This document shows, in pieces, positions 6,678 through 14,118 of a stretch of DNA of 14,759 nucleotides. This DNA comes from an uncultured Coprococcus sp. (GTDB lineage Bacteria > Bacillota > Clostridia > Lachnospirales > Lachnospiraceae): positions 1 through 14,759 of the forward strand of contig CAKQIY010000038.1 in the NCBI GenBank assembly GCA_934247115.1, in the 5' to 3' direction. The stretch's first letter is position 1. Each line of letters opens with the position of its first letter. The position numbers and the translations under genes were made by a program. The notes under the pieces were generated by a model. It saw only the letters and a list, made by a program, of their open reading frames with translations, did not search any database and was not told where the DNA came from.

Positions 6678-7769
6678 ATGAGTGACAAGTTAAAGGTAGG
6701 TATCCTCGGCGCAACAGGTATGGTAGGTCAGAGATTTATCTCACTTCTTGAGAACCATCCTTGGTTTGAGGTTGTTACAGTTGCAGCCAGCCCAAGAAGC
6801 GCAGGCAAGACATACGAAGAGGCAGTTGGTGACAGATGGAAGATGGATACACCGATGCCAGAGGCAGTTAAGAAGCTTGTAGTATACAATGTCAATGAGG
6901 TTGAGAAGGTCGCAGCCACAGTTGATTTCGTATTCTCAGCAGTAGATATGACAAAGGATGAGATCAAAGCTATAGAGGAGGCTTATGCCAAGACAGAGAC
7001 TCCTGTAGTTTCAAACAACTCAGCTCACAGATGGACTCCGGATGTTCCTATGATGGTTCCAGAGATCAATGCAGACCATGCAGAGGTTATCGAGTTCCAG
7101 AAGAAGAGACTTGGAACAGAGAGAGGATTTGTTGCAGTTAAGCCTAACTGCTCAATCCAGAGCTACGCACCGGTACTTACAGCATGGATGCCATTTGAGC
7201 CATACGAGGTTATCGTAAGCACATATCAGGCAATCTCAGGAGCAGGCAAGACATTCAAGGACTGGCCTGAGATGCTCGGCAACATCATCCCATATATCGG
7301 CGGTGAGGAAGAGAAGTCAGAGAAGGAGCCGCTCAGGATCTGGGGTAAGGTAGACAAGGAGAATGGCGTGATCGTTCCTGCAGAGGGAATCACTATCACA
7401 AGCCAGTGTATCAGAGTTCCAGTTCTCAACGGACATACAGCAACTGTATTTGTAAAGTTCAGAAAGAACCCTACAAAGGAGCAGCTTATCGAGGCTATGA
7501 CAAGCTTCAAGGGCGCACCTCAGGAGCTGAACCTTCCAAGTGCACCAAAGCAGTTTATCCAGTACCTTGAGGAGGACAACAGGCCACAGGTATCTCTGGA
7601 TGTTGATTTTGAGAATGGTATGGGTATAAGCGTAGGACGTCTCCGTGAGGATTCAGTATATGACTGGAAGTTCGTTGGTCTTTCACACAACACTGTAAGA
7701 GGTGCAGCAGGCGGTGCGGTTCTCTGTGCAGAGCTTCTGAAGGCCAAGGGATATATCACAAAGAAATAA
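6678..7769 (+). CDS. asd: Aspartate-semialdehyde dehydrogenase (archaeal/fungal-type)
   Basis: Asd reduces 4-phospho-L-aspartate to L-aspartate-4-semialdehyde with NADPH, the branch-point step to lysine/diaminopimelate, threonine, methionine and isoleucine. The 363 residues fit the archaeal/fungal-like class rather than the classic enterobacterial class. The NADP-binding loop GATGMVG is at 11-17. SNNSAHRW and VPEIN follow. The catalytic Cys158 is in KPNCSIQS, and His253 in GHTATV fits the catalytic base. AGGAG at 6664-6668, 9 nt before ATG, supports the start. It is separated from serA by a terminator-like hairpin and structured element copy 3, and is followed by a strong terminator, so it is likely a single-gene unit. 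Confidence 0.95.
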   Translation: MSDKLKVGILGATGMVGQRFISLLENHPWFEVVTVAASPRSAGKTYEEAVGDRWKMDTPMPEAVKKLVVYNVNEVEKVAATVDFVFSAVDMTKDEIKAIEEAYAKTETPVVSNNSAHRWTPDVPMMVPEINADHAEVIEFQKKRLGTERGFVAVKPNCSIQSYAPVLTAWMPFEPYEVIVSTYQAISGAGKTFKDWPEMLGNIIPYIGGEEEKSEKEPLRIWGKVDKENGVIVPAEGITITSQCIRVPVLNGHTATVFVKFRKNPTKEQLIEAMTSFKGAPQELNLPSAPKQFIQYLEEDNRPQVSLDVDFENGMGISVGRLREDSVYDWKFVGLSHNTVRGAAGGAVLCAELLKAKGYITKK

Positions 7770-7818
7770 ATTTCTGGCGGTATAAAAGCTGATAATTTAT
7801 AAATATTTGACAGGATTG

Positions 7819-7881
7819 AGCCTGTTTAGTCAAGGTCGATACGAAATGTGTCAACTGTTGGCTGAACAGGCTTGTTTTTAT
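7819..7881 (+). terminator. Rho-independent terminator after asd
   Basis: AGCCTGTTTAG (7819-7829) pairs with CTGAACAGGCT (7862-7872), 11 bp with one T.G pair, around a 32-nt loop, followed by TGTTTTTATT. The stem and T-run are typical; the long loop is slightly unusual. Confidence 0.72.
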
Positions 7882-7891
7882 TATATTGTTC

Positions 7892-7959
7892 CCTGCGGTC
7901 AGACACCTCCGTCCCCGATGAATGTCCTGTGGTCAGACATCTCCGTCCCCGATGGATGT
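7892..7959. repeat. Two 34-bp imperfect tandem repeats
   Basis: Units 7892-7925 and 7926-7959 match at 31 of 34 positions, with three single differences (all C/T or A/G transitions). Each contains GGTCAGACA and CTCCGTCCCCGATG. The units are more GC-rich than their surroundings and lie between the asd terminator and a hairpin, about 70 bp upstream of a promoter. No long frame uses them convincingly. They could be protein-binding sites or a remnant of a repeat family. Confidence 0.8.
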
Positions 7960-7963
7960 CCAT

Positions 7964-7985
7964 GGATATACATAGCAGTATATCC
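7964..7985. other. Perfect 8-bp hairpin after the tandem repeats
   Basis: GGATATAC (7964-7971) and GTATATCC (7978-7985) flank a 6-nt loop, directly after the second 34-bp repeat. There is no immediate T-run (a T-rich stretch starts 15 nt later), so it is a poor terminator and may be an operator or part of a leader of the repeat transcript. Confidence 0.5.
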
Positions 7986-8029
7986 TGTGCCGGATTGTGT
8001 CTTTTATTTTCTTTTAACGTTAAAAAATG

Positions 8030-8058
8030 TTGTAAGCAAATTGTAATTGTGATACACT
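8030..8058 (+). promoter_or_regulatory. Candidate promoter for the kinase-like / DUF1015 operon
   Basis: TTGTAA (8030-8035), a 17-nt spacer and TACACT (8053-8058), preceded by an A/T-rich stretch. Each box matches 4 of 6 but spacing is ideal and it sits 42 nt before the chosen start codon at 8101. Confidence 0.5.
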
Positions 8059-8100
8059 ATTAGAAAAATTGATTTCATTTACATGGAGGCATTTATAGAT

Positions 8101-8667
8101 ATGAAGAAGCTTATTTTAGTTACATCACCACCAGCATGTGGAAAGACATTTATTTCAAAGCAGGTTGCAAAGGCACTTCACAATTGTGTATACCTTGACA
8201 AGGATACATTGATCGTGCTTTCAAAGCAGATATTTGTAGTTGCCGGACAGGAGTACAATCGTTCATCAGACTTCTTCCAGAAGGAGATCAGAGATTACGA
8301 GTATTATTGTGTACTGGATCTTGCATTTGAGGCACTGGATTACAATGATACAGTACTTATCAATGCTCCGTTCACAGAGGAGATCAGAGATGATGAGTAT
8401 CTTGATAACCTTCGTGCCAAGCTTGCTGAGAAGGACGCAGAGCTCTTCGTTATCTGGGTAAATACAAGAAAAGATGTATGTCACGAGAGAATGATCAAGA
8501 GAGCTTCAGACAGAGATACATGGAAGCTTGAGCACTGGGATGAGTACATCAACAGCCAGAACTTCAATCCACCAACCAACATCAAGGATCTCTTTATATT
8601 TGAGAACTCATCAGAAGAGGAATATGAGGATTCCATCAAGAAGGTTGTCAAGGCAGTAAGGGGTTAA
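8101..8667 (+). CDS. P-loop NTPase, small-molecule kinase-like
   Basis: The 188-residue protein opens with a hydrophobic strand and a P-loop, LILVTSPPACGKTF (Walker A at 9-16), in which the usual first Gly is Ser/Pro. An acidic LDKD (32-35) follows as in nucleoside and shikimate-type kinases. VLINAPF (85-91) is the Walker B strand, and R-rich ERMIKRASDRD (129-139) fits the LID segment that holds phosphates. This is the layout of single-domain kinases and zeta-like phosphotransferases, but I cannot name the substrate. I chose ATG 8101 over the upstream in-frame ATG at 8083 because GGAGG (8085-8089) then sits 11 nt upstream as a ribosome binding site. The DUF1015 gene follows after 41 nt. It is not obviously paired with an antitoxin. 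Confidence 0.8.
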   Translation: MKKLILVTSPPACGKTFISKQVAKALHNCVYLDKDTLIVLSKQIFVVAGQEYNRSSDFFQKEIRDYEYYCVLDLAFEALDYNDTVLINAPFTEEIRDDEYLDNLRAKLAEKDAELFVIWVNTRKDVCHERMIKRASDRDTWKLEHWDEYINSQNFNPPTNIKDLFIFENSSEEEYEDSIKKVVKAVRG

Positions 8668-8708
8668 TTGGCACATACAATAAAATATTTATGACAGGAG
8701 TAATGAAT

Positions 8709-9950
8709 ATGGCAACAATCAGAAGTTTTAGAGCCTATAGACCGAGACCCGATGTTGCAGGCAGAGTAGCTGCCTTGCCATACGATGTGTATAACCGTCA
8801 GGAAGCAGAGATAGAGGTCAAGCGTGAACCATTATCATTTTTGAAAGTGGACAGAGCTGAGACATCCTTTGGACCAGATGTAGATACATATGCTCCATGT
8901 GTATATGATAAGGCTGGTCAGCTGCTTCAGAGCATGATAGATGATGGAACATATATCATGGAGCGCAGACCAGTCTATTATATTTATGAACTTATCATGG
9001 ATGGCAGACATCAGACAGGACTTGTGGCATGTTCTTCTATAGATGATTATATGAACGGGATCATCAAGAAGCATGAGAACACAAGAGAAGACAAGGAGAT
9101 AGACAGAATAAAGCATGTTGAGGCATGCGGGGCGCAGACGGGACCTATCTTCCTTGCGTACAGAGCTATAGATAAGGTTGATGAGATCATAGGCAGAGTG
9201 AAGAATGGAGAGAAGCTTTATGGCTTCACATCGCCTGATGGAATAACACACAATGTATGGATCATCGACGATCAGGGAGATATTGACACCATCCGCTCAG
9301 CGTTCGAGGACGTAGATGACATATATATTGCGGACGGACATCACAGGGCAGCGTCAGCTGTCAAGGCGGGGATCCATATGAGAGAGAAGAACCCGGGATA
9401 TACCGGGGAAGAGGAATTCAATTATTTCCTCTCTGTGCTCTTCCCTCATGACCAGCTCATGATCATGCCTTACAACAGAGTTGTAAAGGATCTGAATGGG
9501 CATGACAAGGCAGAGTTCATGGATGAGATATCAAAGGTGTTCGATGTGACTGCAAGTGACACTCCGGTTGATCCACAGGTCAAGGGACAGGTTGGAATGT
9601 ATATCGATGGAAGCTGGTACAGGCTCGATGTGAAGGACGGTATTGTTCCTGATGATGTGGTTGGCAGACTTGACGTGTCTGTGCTTCAGGATAATGTGCT
9701 TGCCCCGATTCTAGGAATACAGGATCCAAGGACGGATCAGAGAATCATGTTCGTTGGAGGGATCAGGGGACTTTCAGAGCTGGAGAGACTGGTGGATGGA
9801 GGAATGGCTGTTGCATTCTCCATGTATCCGACGTCTATTACAGAGCTGTTTGATATAGCTGATGCCGGACTGCTCATGCCGCCTAAGTCTACATGGTTTG
9901 AGCCAAAGCTCAGAAGTGGAATATTTATTCATGCTATAGATGGAAGATGA
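8709..9950 (+). CDS. DUF1015 family protein
   Basis: The 413-residue protein matches the DUF1015 family from end to end. It begins with the pattern IRSFRAYRPRPDVAGRVAA and PYDVYN and carries the family signature DGHHRAA (209-215), followed by a long C-terminal part with NRVV and FVGG. The biochemical role is not known to me. In many Clostridia I recall this family next to serA/serC, which would fit the neighbourhood here although asd and a kinase-like gene intervene. ATG 8709 is chosen because AGGAG (8696-8700) is 8 nt upstream; the in-frame ATGs at 8691 and 8703 have no proper site. It is soluble, with no signal peptide or membrane segment. glgB-like follows after 49 nt. Confidence 0.88.
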   Translation: MATIRSFRAYRPRPDVAGRVAALPYDVYNRQEAEIEVKREPLSFLKVDRAETSFGPDVDTYAPCVYDKAGQLLQSMIDDGTYIMERRPVYYIYELIMDGRHQTGLVACSSIDDYMNGIIKKHENTREDKEIDRIKHVEACGAQTGPIFLAYRAIDKVDEIIGRVKNGEKLYGFTSPDGITHNVWIIDDQGDIDTIRSAFEDVDDIYIADGHHRAASAVKAGIHMREKNPGYTGEEEFNYFLSVLFPHDQLMIMPYNRVVKDLNGHDKAEFMDEISKVFDVTASDTPVDPQVKGQVGMYIDGSWYRLDVKDGIVPDDVVGRLDVSVLQDNVLAPILGIQDPRTDQRIMFVGGIRGLSELERLVDGGMAVAFSMYPTSITELFDIADAGLLMPPKSTWFEPKLRSGIFIHAIDGR

Positions 9951-9999
9951 GATATTACAGGGGAGATAATAACCGCAGAAATTAGGAGAAGGTTGTAAT

Positions 10000-11874
10000 A
10001 TGGAGATATTTGTACTAAAGTCGGAGGAAATTGCGTCCATAACAAGGGCGACGCATGGCAATCCACATCACATACTCGGCATGCATATGTGTCTTAAGAA
10101 TTGCATAGTCAATGCATATATGCCTGGTGCTGCCGGAGTGTCTGTGATGGATGGAGATCAGGAATATCCGATGAAGGAGGTTGGAGCGCAGGGCTTCTTT
10201 ACTGTAAGGATACCGGATAGAGAGGCATTTGCTTATAAGCTCAGAATCACACGCAGAATATGGGGCGAATCAGGTGAAGAGGATGAGATAAAGGATATAT
10301 ACGATCCGTATTCATTTGGATACAGCGTTGATCTTGAGGATGTCATGAAAGTTGTAAGTGGTGAGGATGATATAGAATCCGGATTCCACGTGAAGGAACT
10401 GTTCGGAGCGAGAAAGACAGTGCTGGAAGGCATATCCGGTGTTTCATTCTGCATGAACATGCCTGGTGCTACACGCGTCAGCGTGGTTGGCGACTTCAAT
10501 GGCTGGGATGGAAGAGTGAATCCGATGCGGAGGATAGACTATACTGATATGTTCGAGCTGTTTATTCCGGGGGATCTCACGAATACAAGATATAAGTTTG
10601 AGGCATTATATAGAGATGGGAATATAGATATATTTGCCGATCCGTATGCTGTTGCCTACGAGGTAGCTCCGGGTAACGCATCACTCCTCACTGAGCTGGA
10701 GTACAGCTGGAAGGATGAAGCATACCTGAAGAATAGAAAGAAGAATCATGGTGTGAACATCTATGAGGTTCATATGCCTACCTGGAAGTCTCCTGCGGAT
10801 GGAGAGCGCATAAGCTATGCAGAATTCGGTGGTGATATTGCAGCCTATGTGAAGAGCATGGGATATAATTATATCCAGTTCATGCCTCTTATGGAATACA
10901 GGGATGATGATGGCTGGGGTTATGACACGGTTGGAATGTTTGCCCCTACATCCAGATTCGGAACACCTGTGGATTTCATGGCTATGATCGACATGCTTCA
11001 CGGCAAGGGAATAGGTGTCATCATGGATATGGTATCAGTGAGTGATGTGGACTGCCTTGCCTATTGGATAGACACATACCATCTTGATGGAATAAGGCTT
11101 GAGGACGATGATCTTGTCAGGGAGTTCAGAAGTGTTACCGGAGACAGGTACTCTGATGTGCTGGTGGGACTTGGCTGGAACAATGCGGCGGTTGACAGGG
11201 TTACGGATTACATGATGATACCGCCTTCATCGAGAGGAAGCTTTGTTGATTATACATGCGGCATACCATTTTCGGAGAAGGATACATCAGTGTGGGCCAT
11301 GAGCCATGATGCCGTTGCCGGTCAGCGCGGCAGCTATGCATCCAAGATGCCGGGCGGATATGAGGACAAGTATGCGGATCTCAGGATGCTGTTCGGACTT
11401 GTGATGACGCTTCCGGGAAGAAAGCTTACATTCATGGGTCAGGAGCTGGGCGGATTTGGAGGCTTTGATGGAAGATCAGTCATTGACTGGTCAGTGTTGG
11501 AATTTGATGCCAACAGTTATTTCCAGAAGTATGTGAAGGAGCTCAACAAGCTCTACAGCACGAAGCCGGCTCTTTACGGAGATACTGATGAAGATGTGAC
11601 ATTCAGTGAGGATGGACAGGTTATGTCATTTGTCAGACATGGCGGTGATGACCGGGACGACCTGTACGTCGTATGTAATTTCGGGCTTAAGAATGTATCG
11701 GATTATGAACTGACGGTGGCTCAGGATGGAAGATACAGAGAGGTGTTCTCCAGCGACAATCAGAAGTTCGGTGGAGAGGGCTGTAACAATAAAGGATACA
11801 AAACTGCGGCTGATGGAGCTGTCAGGGTTGCTGCACCTGCTTTATCATTTGCGGTATTTGCACATGTGAAGTAG
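10000..11874 (+). CDS. Glycogen branching enzyme-like protein, probably catalytically inactive
   Basis: The 624 residues show the GlgB architecture: an N-terminal domain (about 15-120, starting like 'NPHHILGMH'), a CBM48 beta-sandwich (about 140-240, VVGDFNGWDG at 162-171), a GH13 barrel (about 250-530, starting at YEVHMPTW) and a C-terminal beta domain. Key barrel motifs are altered. Region II reads GIRLEDD, so the nucleophile Asp (D405 in E. coli GlgB) is Glu368. Where the acid/base Glu (E458, MAEES) should be, residues 387-398 (VLVGLGWNNAAV) contain no acid. Only the third residue is kept, Asp437 in MSHDAV. Spacing is also shortened: Asp343 to Glu368 is 25 residues against about 70 in E. 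coli. The late motifs GRKLTFMGQE and DWSVLE remain. I infer a non-catalytic glucan-binding paralogue. AGGAGAAGG precedes the start; mscS follows 13 nt after the stop. Confidence 0.85.
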   Translation: MEIFVLKSEEIASITRATHGNPHHILGMHMCLKNCIVNAYMPGAAGVSVMDGDQEYPMKEVGAQGFFTVRIPDREAFAYKLRITRRIWGESGEEDEIKDIYDPYSFGYSVDLEDVMKVVSGEDDIESGFHVKELFGARKTVLEGISGVSFCMNMPGATRVSVVGDFNGWDGRVNPMRRIDYTDMFELFIPGDLTNTRYKFEALYRDGNIDIFADPYAVAYEVAPGNASLLTELEYSWKDEAYLKNRKKNHGVNIYEVHMPTWKSPADGERISYAEFGGDIAAYVKSMGYNYIQFMPLMEYRDDDGWGYDTVGMFAPTSRFGTPVDFMAMIDMLHGKGIGVIMDMVSVSDVDCLAYWIDTYHLDGIRLEDDDLVREFRSVTGDRYSDVLVGLGWNNAAVDRVTDYMMIPPSSRGSFVDYTCGIPFSEKDTSVWAMSHDAVAGQRGSYASKMPGGYEDKYADLRMLFGLVMTLPGRKLTFMGQELGGFGGFDGRSVIDWSVLEFDANSYFQKYVKELNKLYSTKPALYGDTDEDVTFSEDGQVMSFVRHGGDDRDDLYVVCNFGLKNVSDYELTVAQDGRYREVFSSDNQKFGGEGCNNKGYKTAADGAVRVAAPALSFAVFAHVK

Positions 11875-11887
11875 GAGGTAGGACATT

Positions 11888-12796
11888 ATGATATCGCTGG
11901 GATATCTGTACAGCATGGCGACTGGTACAGAGACTACGGAGAATGTGGTGACAGACGCGGTGAAGGAGGCCACGGATCAGGTAAGTATCATAGGGCAGTA
12001 TGTCCAGAAGCTTACAGACTGGTGTATGTCCAAGCTTGGCAGTGTAGTTGTGGCTGTCATATTCATGGTCGTCTGCTTCAAACTGGTGAAGCTTCTGCTC
12101 AGGATACTCAGGAAGAGTTTCGAGAGGTCAAAGCTGGATCCAAGCGTTGCCGGTTTTTTCATATCTGCGGTCAAGATCGTTCTGAATGTGTTGATCGTGC
12201 TCACTGCGGCGAGTATTGTGGGATTTCAGATCACTTCATTTATAACTATACTAGGCACAGCGGGGGTTACCCTCGGACTTGCACTTCAGGGAAGTCTGTC
12301 GAATCTTGCGGGCGGCCTGTTGATTCTCATATTAAAACCATTCAGGGTCGGTGACTATATTGTGGAGAACAATACCCACTGCGAAGGAACAGTCGTGTCC
12401 ATAGACATATTCTATACAAGGCTGATAACTTTCGACAACAAATCAGTCGTCATACCGAATGGCAACATATCCAACACATCCCTTGTGAATGTGACAGAGC
12501 ATGATATGAGAAGGGTGGATATACCATTTTCTGTTGCGTATGATTCTGATATGGAGAAGGTCAAGAGGGTTACCATTGAGACTATCAAGGATGTGGATGG
12601 TTATCTTCCGGATGAGCAGATTCTGTTCTATATAGATGAATTTGCAGACAGTGGGATCAATATGTATGTGAAGTTCTATGCGACGATAGAGAAGTTCTTT
12701 GATGCCAAGTGGGATGCCATGTGGAAGCTTAAGAAGGCATTTGACGAGAATGGCATAGAGATCCCATTTAATCAGATGGATGTACACATGAAATAA
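11888..12796 (+). CDS. MscS-family small-conductance mechanosensitive channel
   Basis: This is an inner-membrane channel that opens under membrane tension and releases solutes on osmotic downshock. The 302 residues are close to E. coli MscS (286). A soluble N-terminal stretch (1-50) is followed by three hydrophobic segments at about 52-71, 87-112 and 116-146. The third is the pore helix, with GLALQGSLSNLAGG (130-143), nearly the E. coli pattern. The beta domain follows (FRVGDYIVENNTHCEGTVVSI, TRLITFDNKSVVIPNG, NTSLVNVT), then the C-terminal alpha/beta vestibule. GGAGGT overlaps the stop codon of the preceding GlgB-like gene, so translation is probably coupled. No terminator is evident after it; a new strong promoter begins 33 nt downstream. 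Confidence 0.93.
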   Translation: MISLGYLYSMATGTETTENVVTDAVKEATDQVSIIGQYVQKLTDWCMSKLGSVVVAVIFMVVCFKLVKLLLRILRKSFERSKLDPSVAGFFISAVKIVLNVLIVLTAASIVGFQITSFITILGTAGVTLGLALQGSLSNLAGGLLILILKPFRVGDYIVENNTHCEGTVVSIDIFYTRLITFDNKSVVIPNGNISNTSLVNVTEHDMRRVDIPFSVAYDSDMEKVKRVTIETIKDVDGYLPDEQILFYIDEFADSGINMYVKFYATIEKFFDAKWDAMWKLKKAFDENGIEIPFNQMDVHMK

Positions 12797-12829
12797 ATAC
12801 TCAATAATCCATATATGATGCCTGATTTC

Positions 12830-12858
12830 TTGCAAAAATAAAAGCAATCGAGTATAAT
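12830..12858 (+). promoter_or_regulatory. Strong sigma-A-type promoter for the CobW-like operon
   Basis: TTGCAA (12830-12835), exactly 17 nt, then a perfect TATAAT (12853-12858). Transcription would start near 12865, leaving a 5' UTR of about 70 nt. It is the best promoter in the window. Confidence 0.82.
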
Positions 12859-12882
12859 CATGTGGATGTAGATATCAAAGAG

Positions 12883-12901
12883 CGTGTATTTAGTATACAT
12901 G
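12883..12901. promoter_or_regulatory. Candidate operator: small inverted repeat downstream of the promoter
   Basis: TGTAT-TTAGT-ATACA (12885-12899) is a perfect 5-bp inverted repeat, extended to 7 bp by a G.T and a C-G pair, located about 20-35 nt after the predicted transcription start. It does not match the Zur consensus I know. It may bind a metal regulator or be chance. Confidence 0.22.
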
Positions 12902-12935
12902 GTCTTAATATAAATTTGTTTAAGGAGTGATTGAT

Positions 12936-14087
12936 ATGACAAAGATTGATATTATCTCAGGCTTTCTTGGAGCTGGTAAGACAACGTTGATCAAGAAACT
13001 TATTGAGCAGGCATTTAAGGGAGAGAAGCTGGTTCTTATAGAGAACGAGTTTGGTGAGATAGGAATCGATGGCGGCTTCCTGAAGGATGCCGGTGTTCAG
13101 ATCACAGAGATGAACTCAGGTTGTATCTGTTGTTCACTGGTCGGAGATTTTGGTACTGCACTCAAGCAGGTTATCACAGATTACACCCCTGACAGGATCA
13201 TCATTGAGCCATCAGGAGTTGGTAAGCTGTCTGATGTTATCAAGGCAGTAAAGGATGTATCAGGCAATCTTGATGTTGAGCTCGACAGCTACACAACAGT
13301 TGCCGATGTGTCAAAGGTTAAGATATATATGAAGAACTTCGGTGAGTTCTTCAATAACCAGATCGAGAGTGCCAACACTATCATCCTGAGCAGAACACAG
13401 ACTACTACACAGGACAAGATAGAGAAGGCTGTAGCTATGATCAGGGAGAAGAACGATCATGCAACCATCATCACAACTCCATGGGATGAGATCGATGGAG
13501 CAGCCATCAGAGAGGCTATGCAGAACTACAAGTCTCTTGAGGAGACAATGATGGATGAGGCTAAGAAGGGACATGATCATGACCACGACCACGGCGATGA
13601 GTGCACATGTGGCTGTCACGACCATGACCATCATCATCACGACCACGATGAGCACGAGCATCACCACGATCACGACGAGCACGAGCATCATCATGACCAC
13701 GATGAGCACGAGCATCACCACGACCACGATGACCACGATCATCATGATCACGACCATGGCGATGAGTGCACATGTGGCTGCCATGACCATGATCATCACC
13801 ATCATCATGCAGATGAGGTATTTACAAGCTGGGGCAGGGAGACTCCTCACAAGTACAATGAGGATAAGCTCAGAGAGATCCTTGACACTCTGGCTGACAC
13901 AGAGAAGTATGGCGTCATCCTCAGAGCTAAGGGTATCGTGCCTGGCGATGCAGGTGAGTGGTTGTACTTTGATCTTGTACCAGGCGAGTTCGAGATCAGA
14001 AAGGGCAAGGCTGACATCACTGGTAAGCTTTGCGTAATAGGAAGCAAGCTTAAGGAGGACGACCTTGCACAGCTTTTTGAGGTTTAG
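12936..14087 (+). CDS. CobW/COG0523 G3E GTPase with His-rich metal-binding insert
   Basis: COG0523 proteins are GTP-dependent metal chaperones or insertases, often for zinc. The 383-residue protein has the P-loop GFLGAGKTT (9-17), ENEFGEIGIDG, the metal-binding CxCC as GCICCSL (Cys63, 65, 66) and EPSGVGK (91-97). The guanine-specificity NKxD position reads LSRTQ, lacking the Asp. Residues 213-291 form a low-complexity insert of His, Asp and Glu with two copies of GDECTCGCHDHD (220-231 and 275-286) around three DEHEHHHDH units. The CobW_C domain follows (about 294-383). ATG 12936 with AAGGAG (12922-12927), 8-nt spacing, is preferred to the upstream GTG that lies inside that site. A second GTPase starts 31 nt downstream. 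Metal identity is inference: zinc, nickel or cobalt all fit a His-rich insert. Confidence 0.92.
   Translation: MTKIDIISGFLGAGKTTLIKKLIEQAFKGEKLVLIENEFGEIGIDGGFLKDAGVQITEMNSGCICCSLVGDFGTALKQVITDYTPDRIIIEPSGVGKLSDVIKAVKDVSGNLDVELDSYTTVADVSKVKIYMKNFGEFFNNQIESANTIILSRTQTTTQDKIEKAVAMIREKNDHATIITTPWDEIDGAAIREAMQNYKSLEETMMDEAKKGHDHDHDHGDECTCGCHDHDHHHHDHDEHEHHHDHDEHEHHHDHDEHEHHHDHDDHDHHDHDHGDECTCGCHDHDHHHHHADEVFTSWGRETPHKYNEDKLREILDTLADTEKYGVILRAKGIVPGDAGEWLYFDLVPGEFEIRKGKADITGKLCVIGSKLKEDDLAQLFEV
13593..13780 (+). repeat. Coding repeats in the His-rich insert
   Basis: Three 27-bp tandem units encode DEHEHHHDH (13647-13673, 13674-13700, 13701-13727), differing only at synonymous third bases. They are flanked by a 23-bp exact duplication (13593-13615 and 13758-13780) encoding GDECTCGC. 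Synonymous drift between the tandem units shows selection keeps the peptide while the DNA diverges. Copy number is likely to vary between strains. Confidence 0.9.
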
Positions 14088-14118
14088 GCAGGTTGTTCTA
14101 TGATAAGGAGTTAATATG

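Noticed and set aside
7807..7812. Perfect TTGACA as a -35 box
   Set aside because: No -10-like hexamer lies 16-18 nt downstream; the sequence there is inside the asd terminator stem and loop.
13570..13810. CRISPR-like or non-coding repeat array; long frames on the other strand and in other frames
   Set aside because: The repeats are in frame with the CobW-like protein, vary at synonymous positions, and the alternative frames are low-complexity shadows of His/Asp codons.
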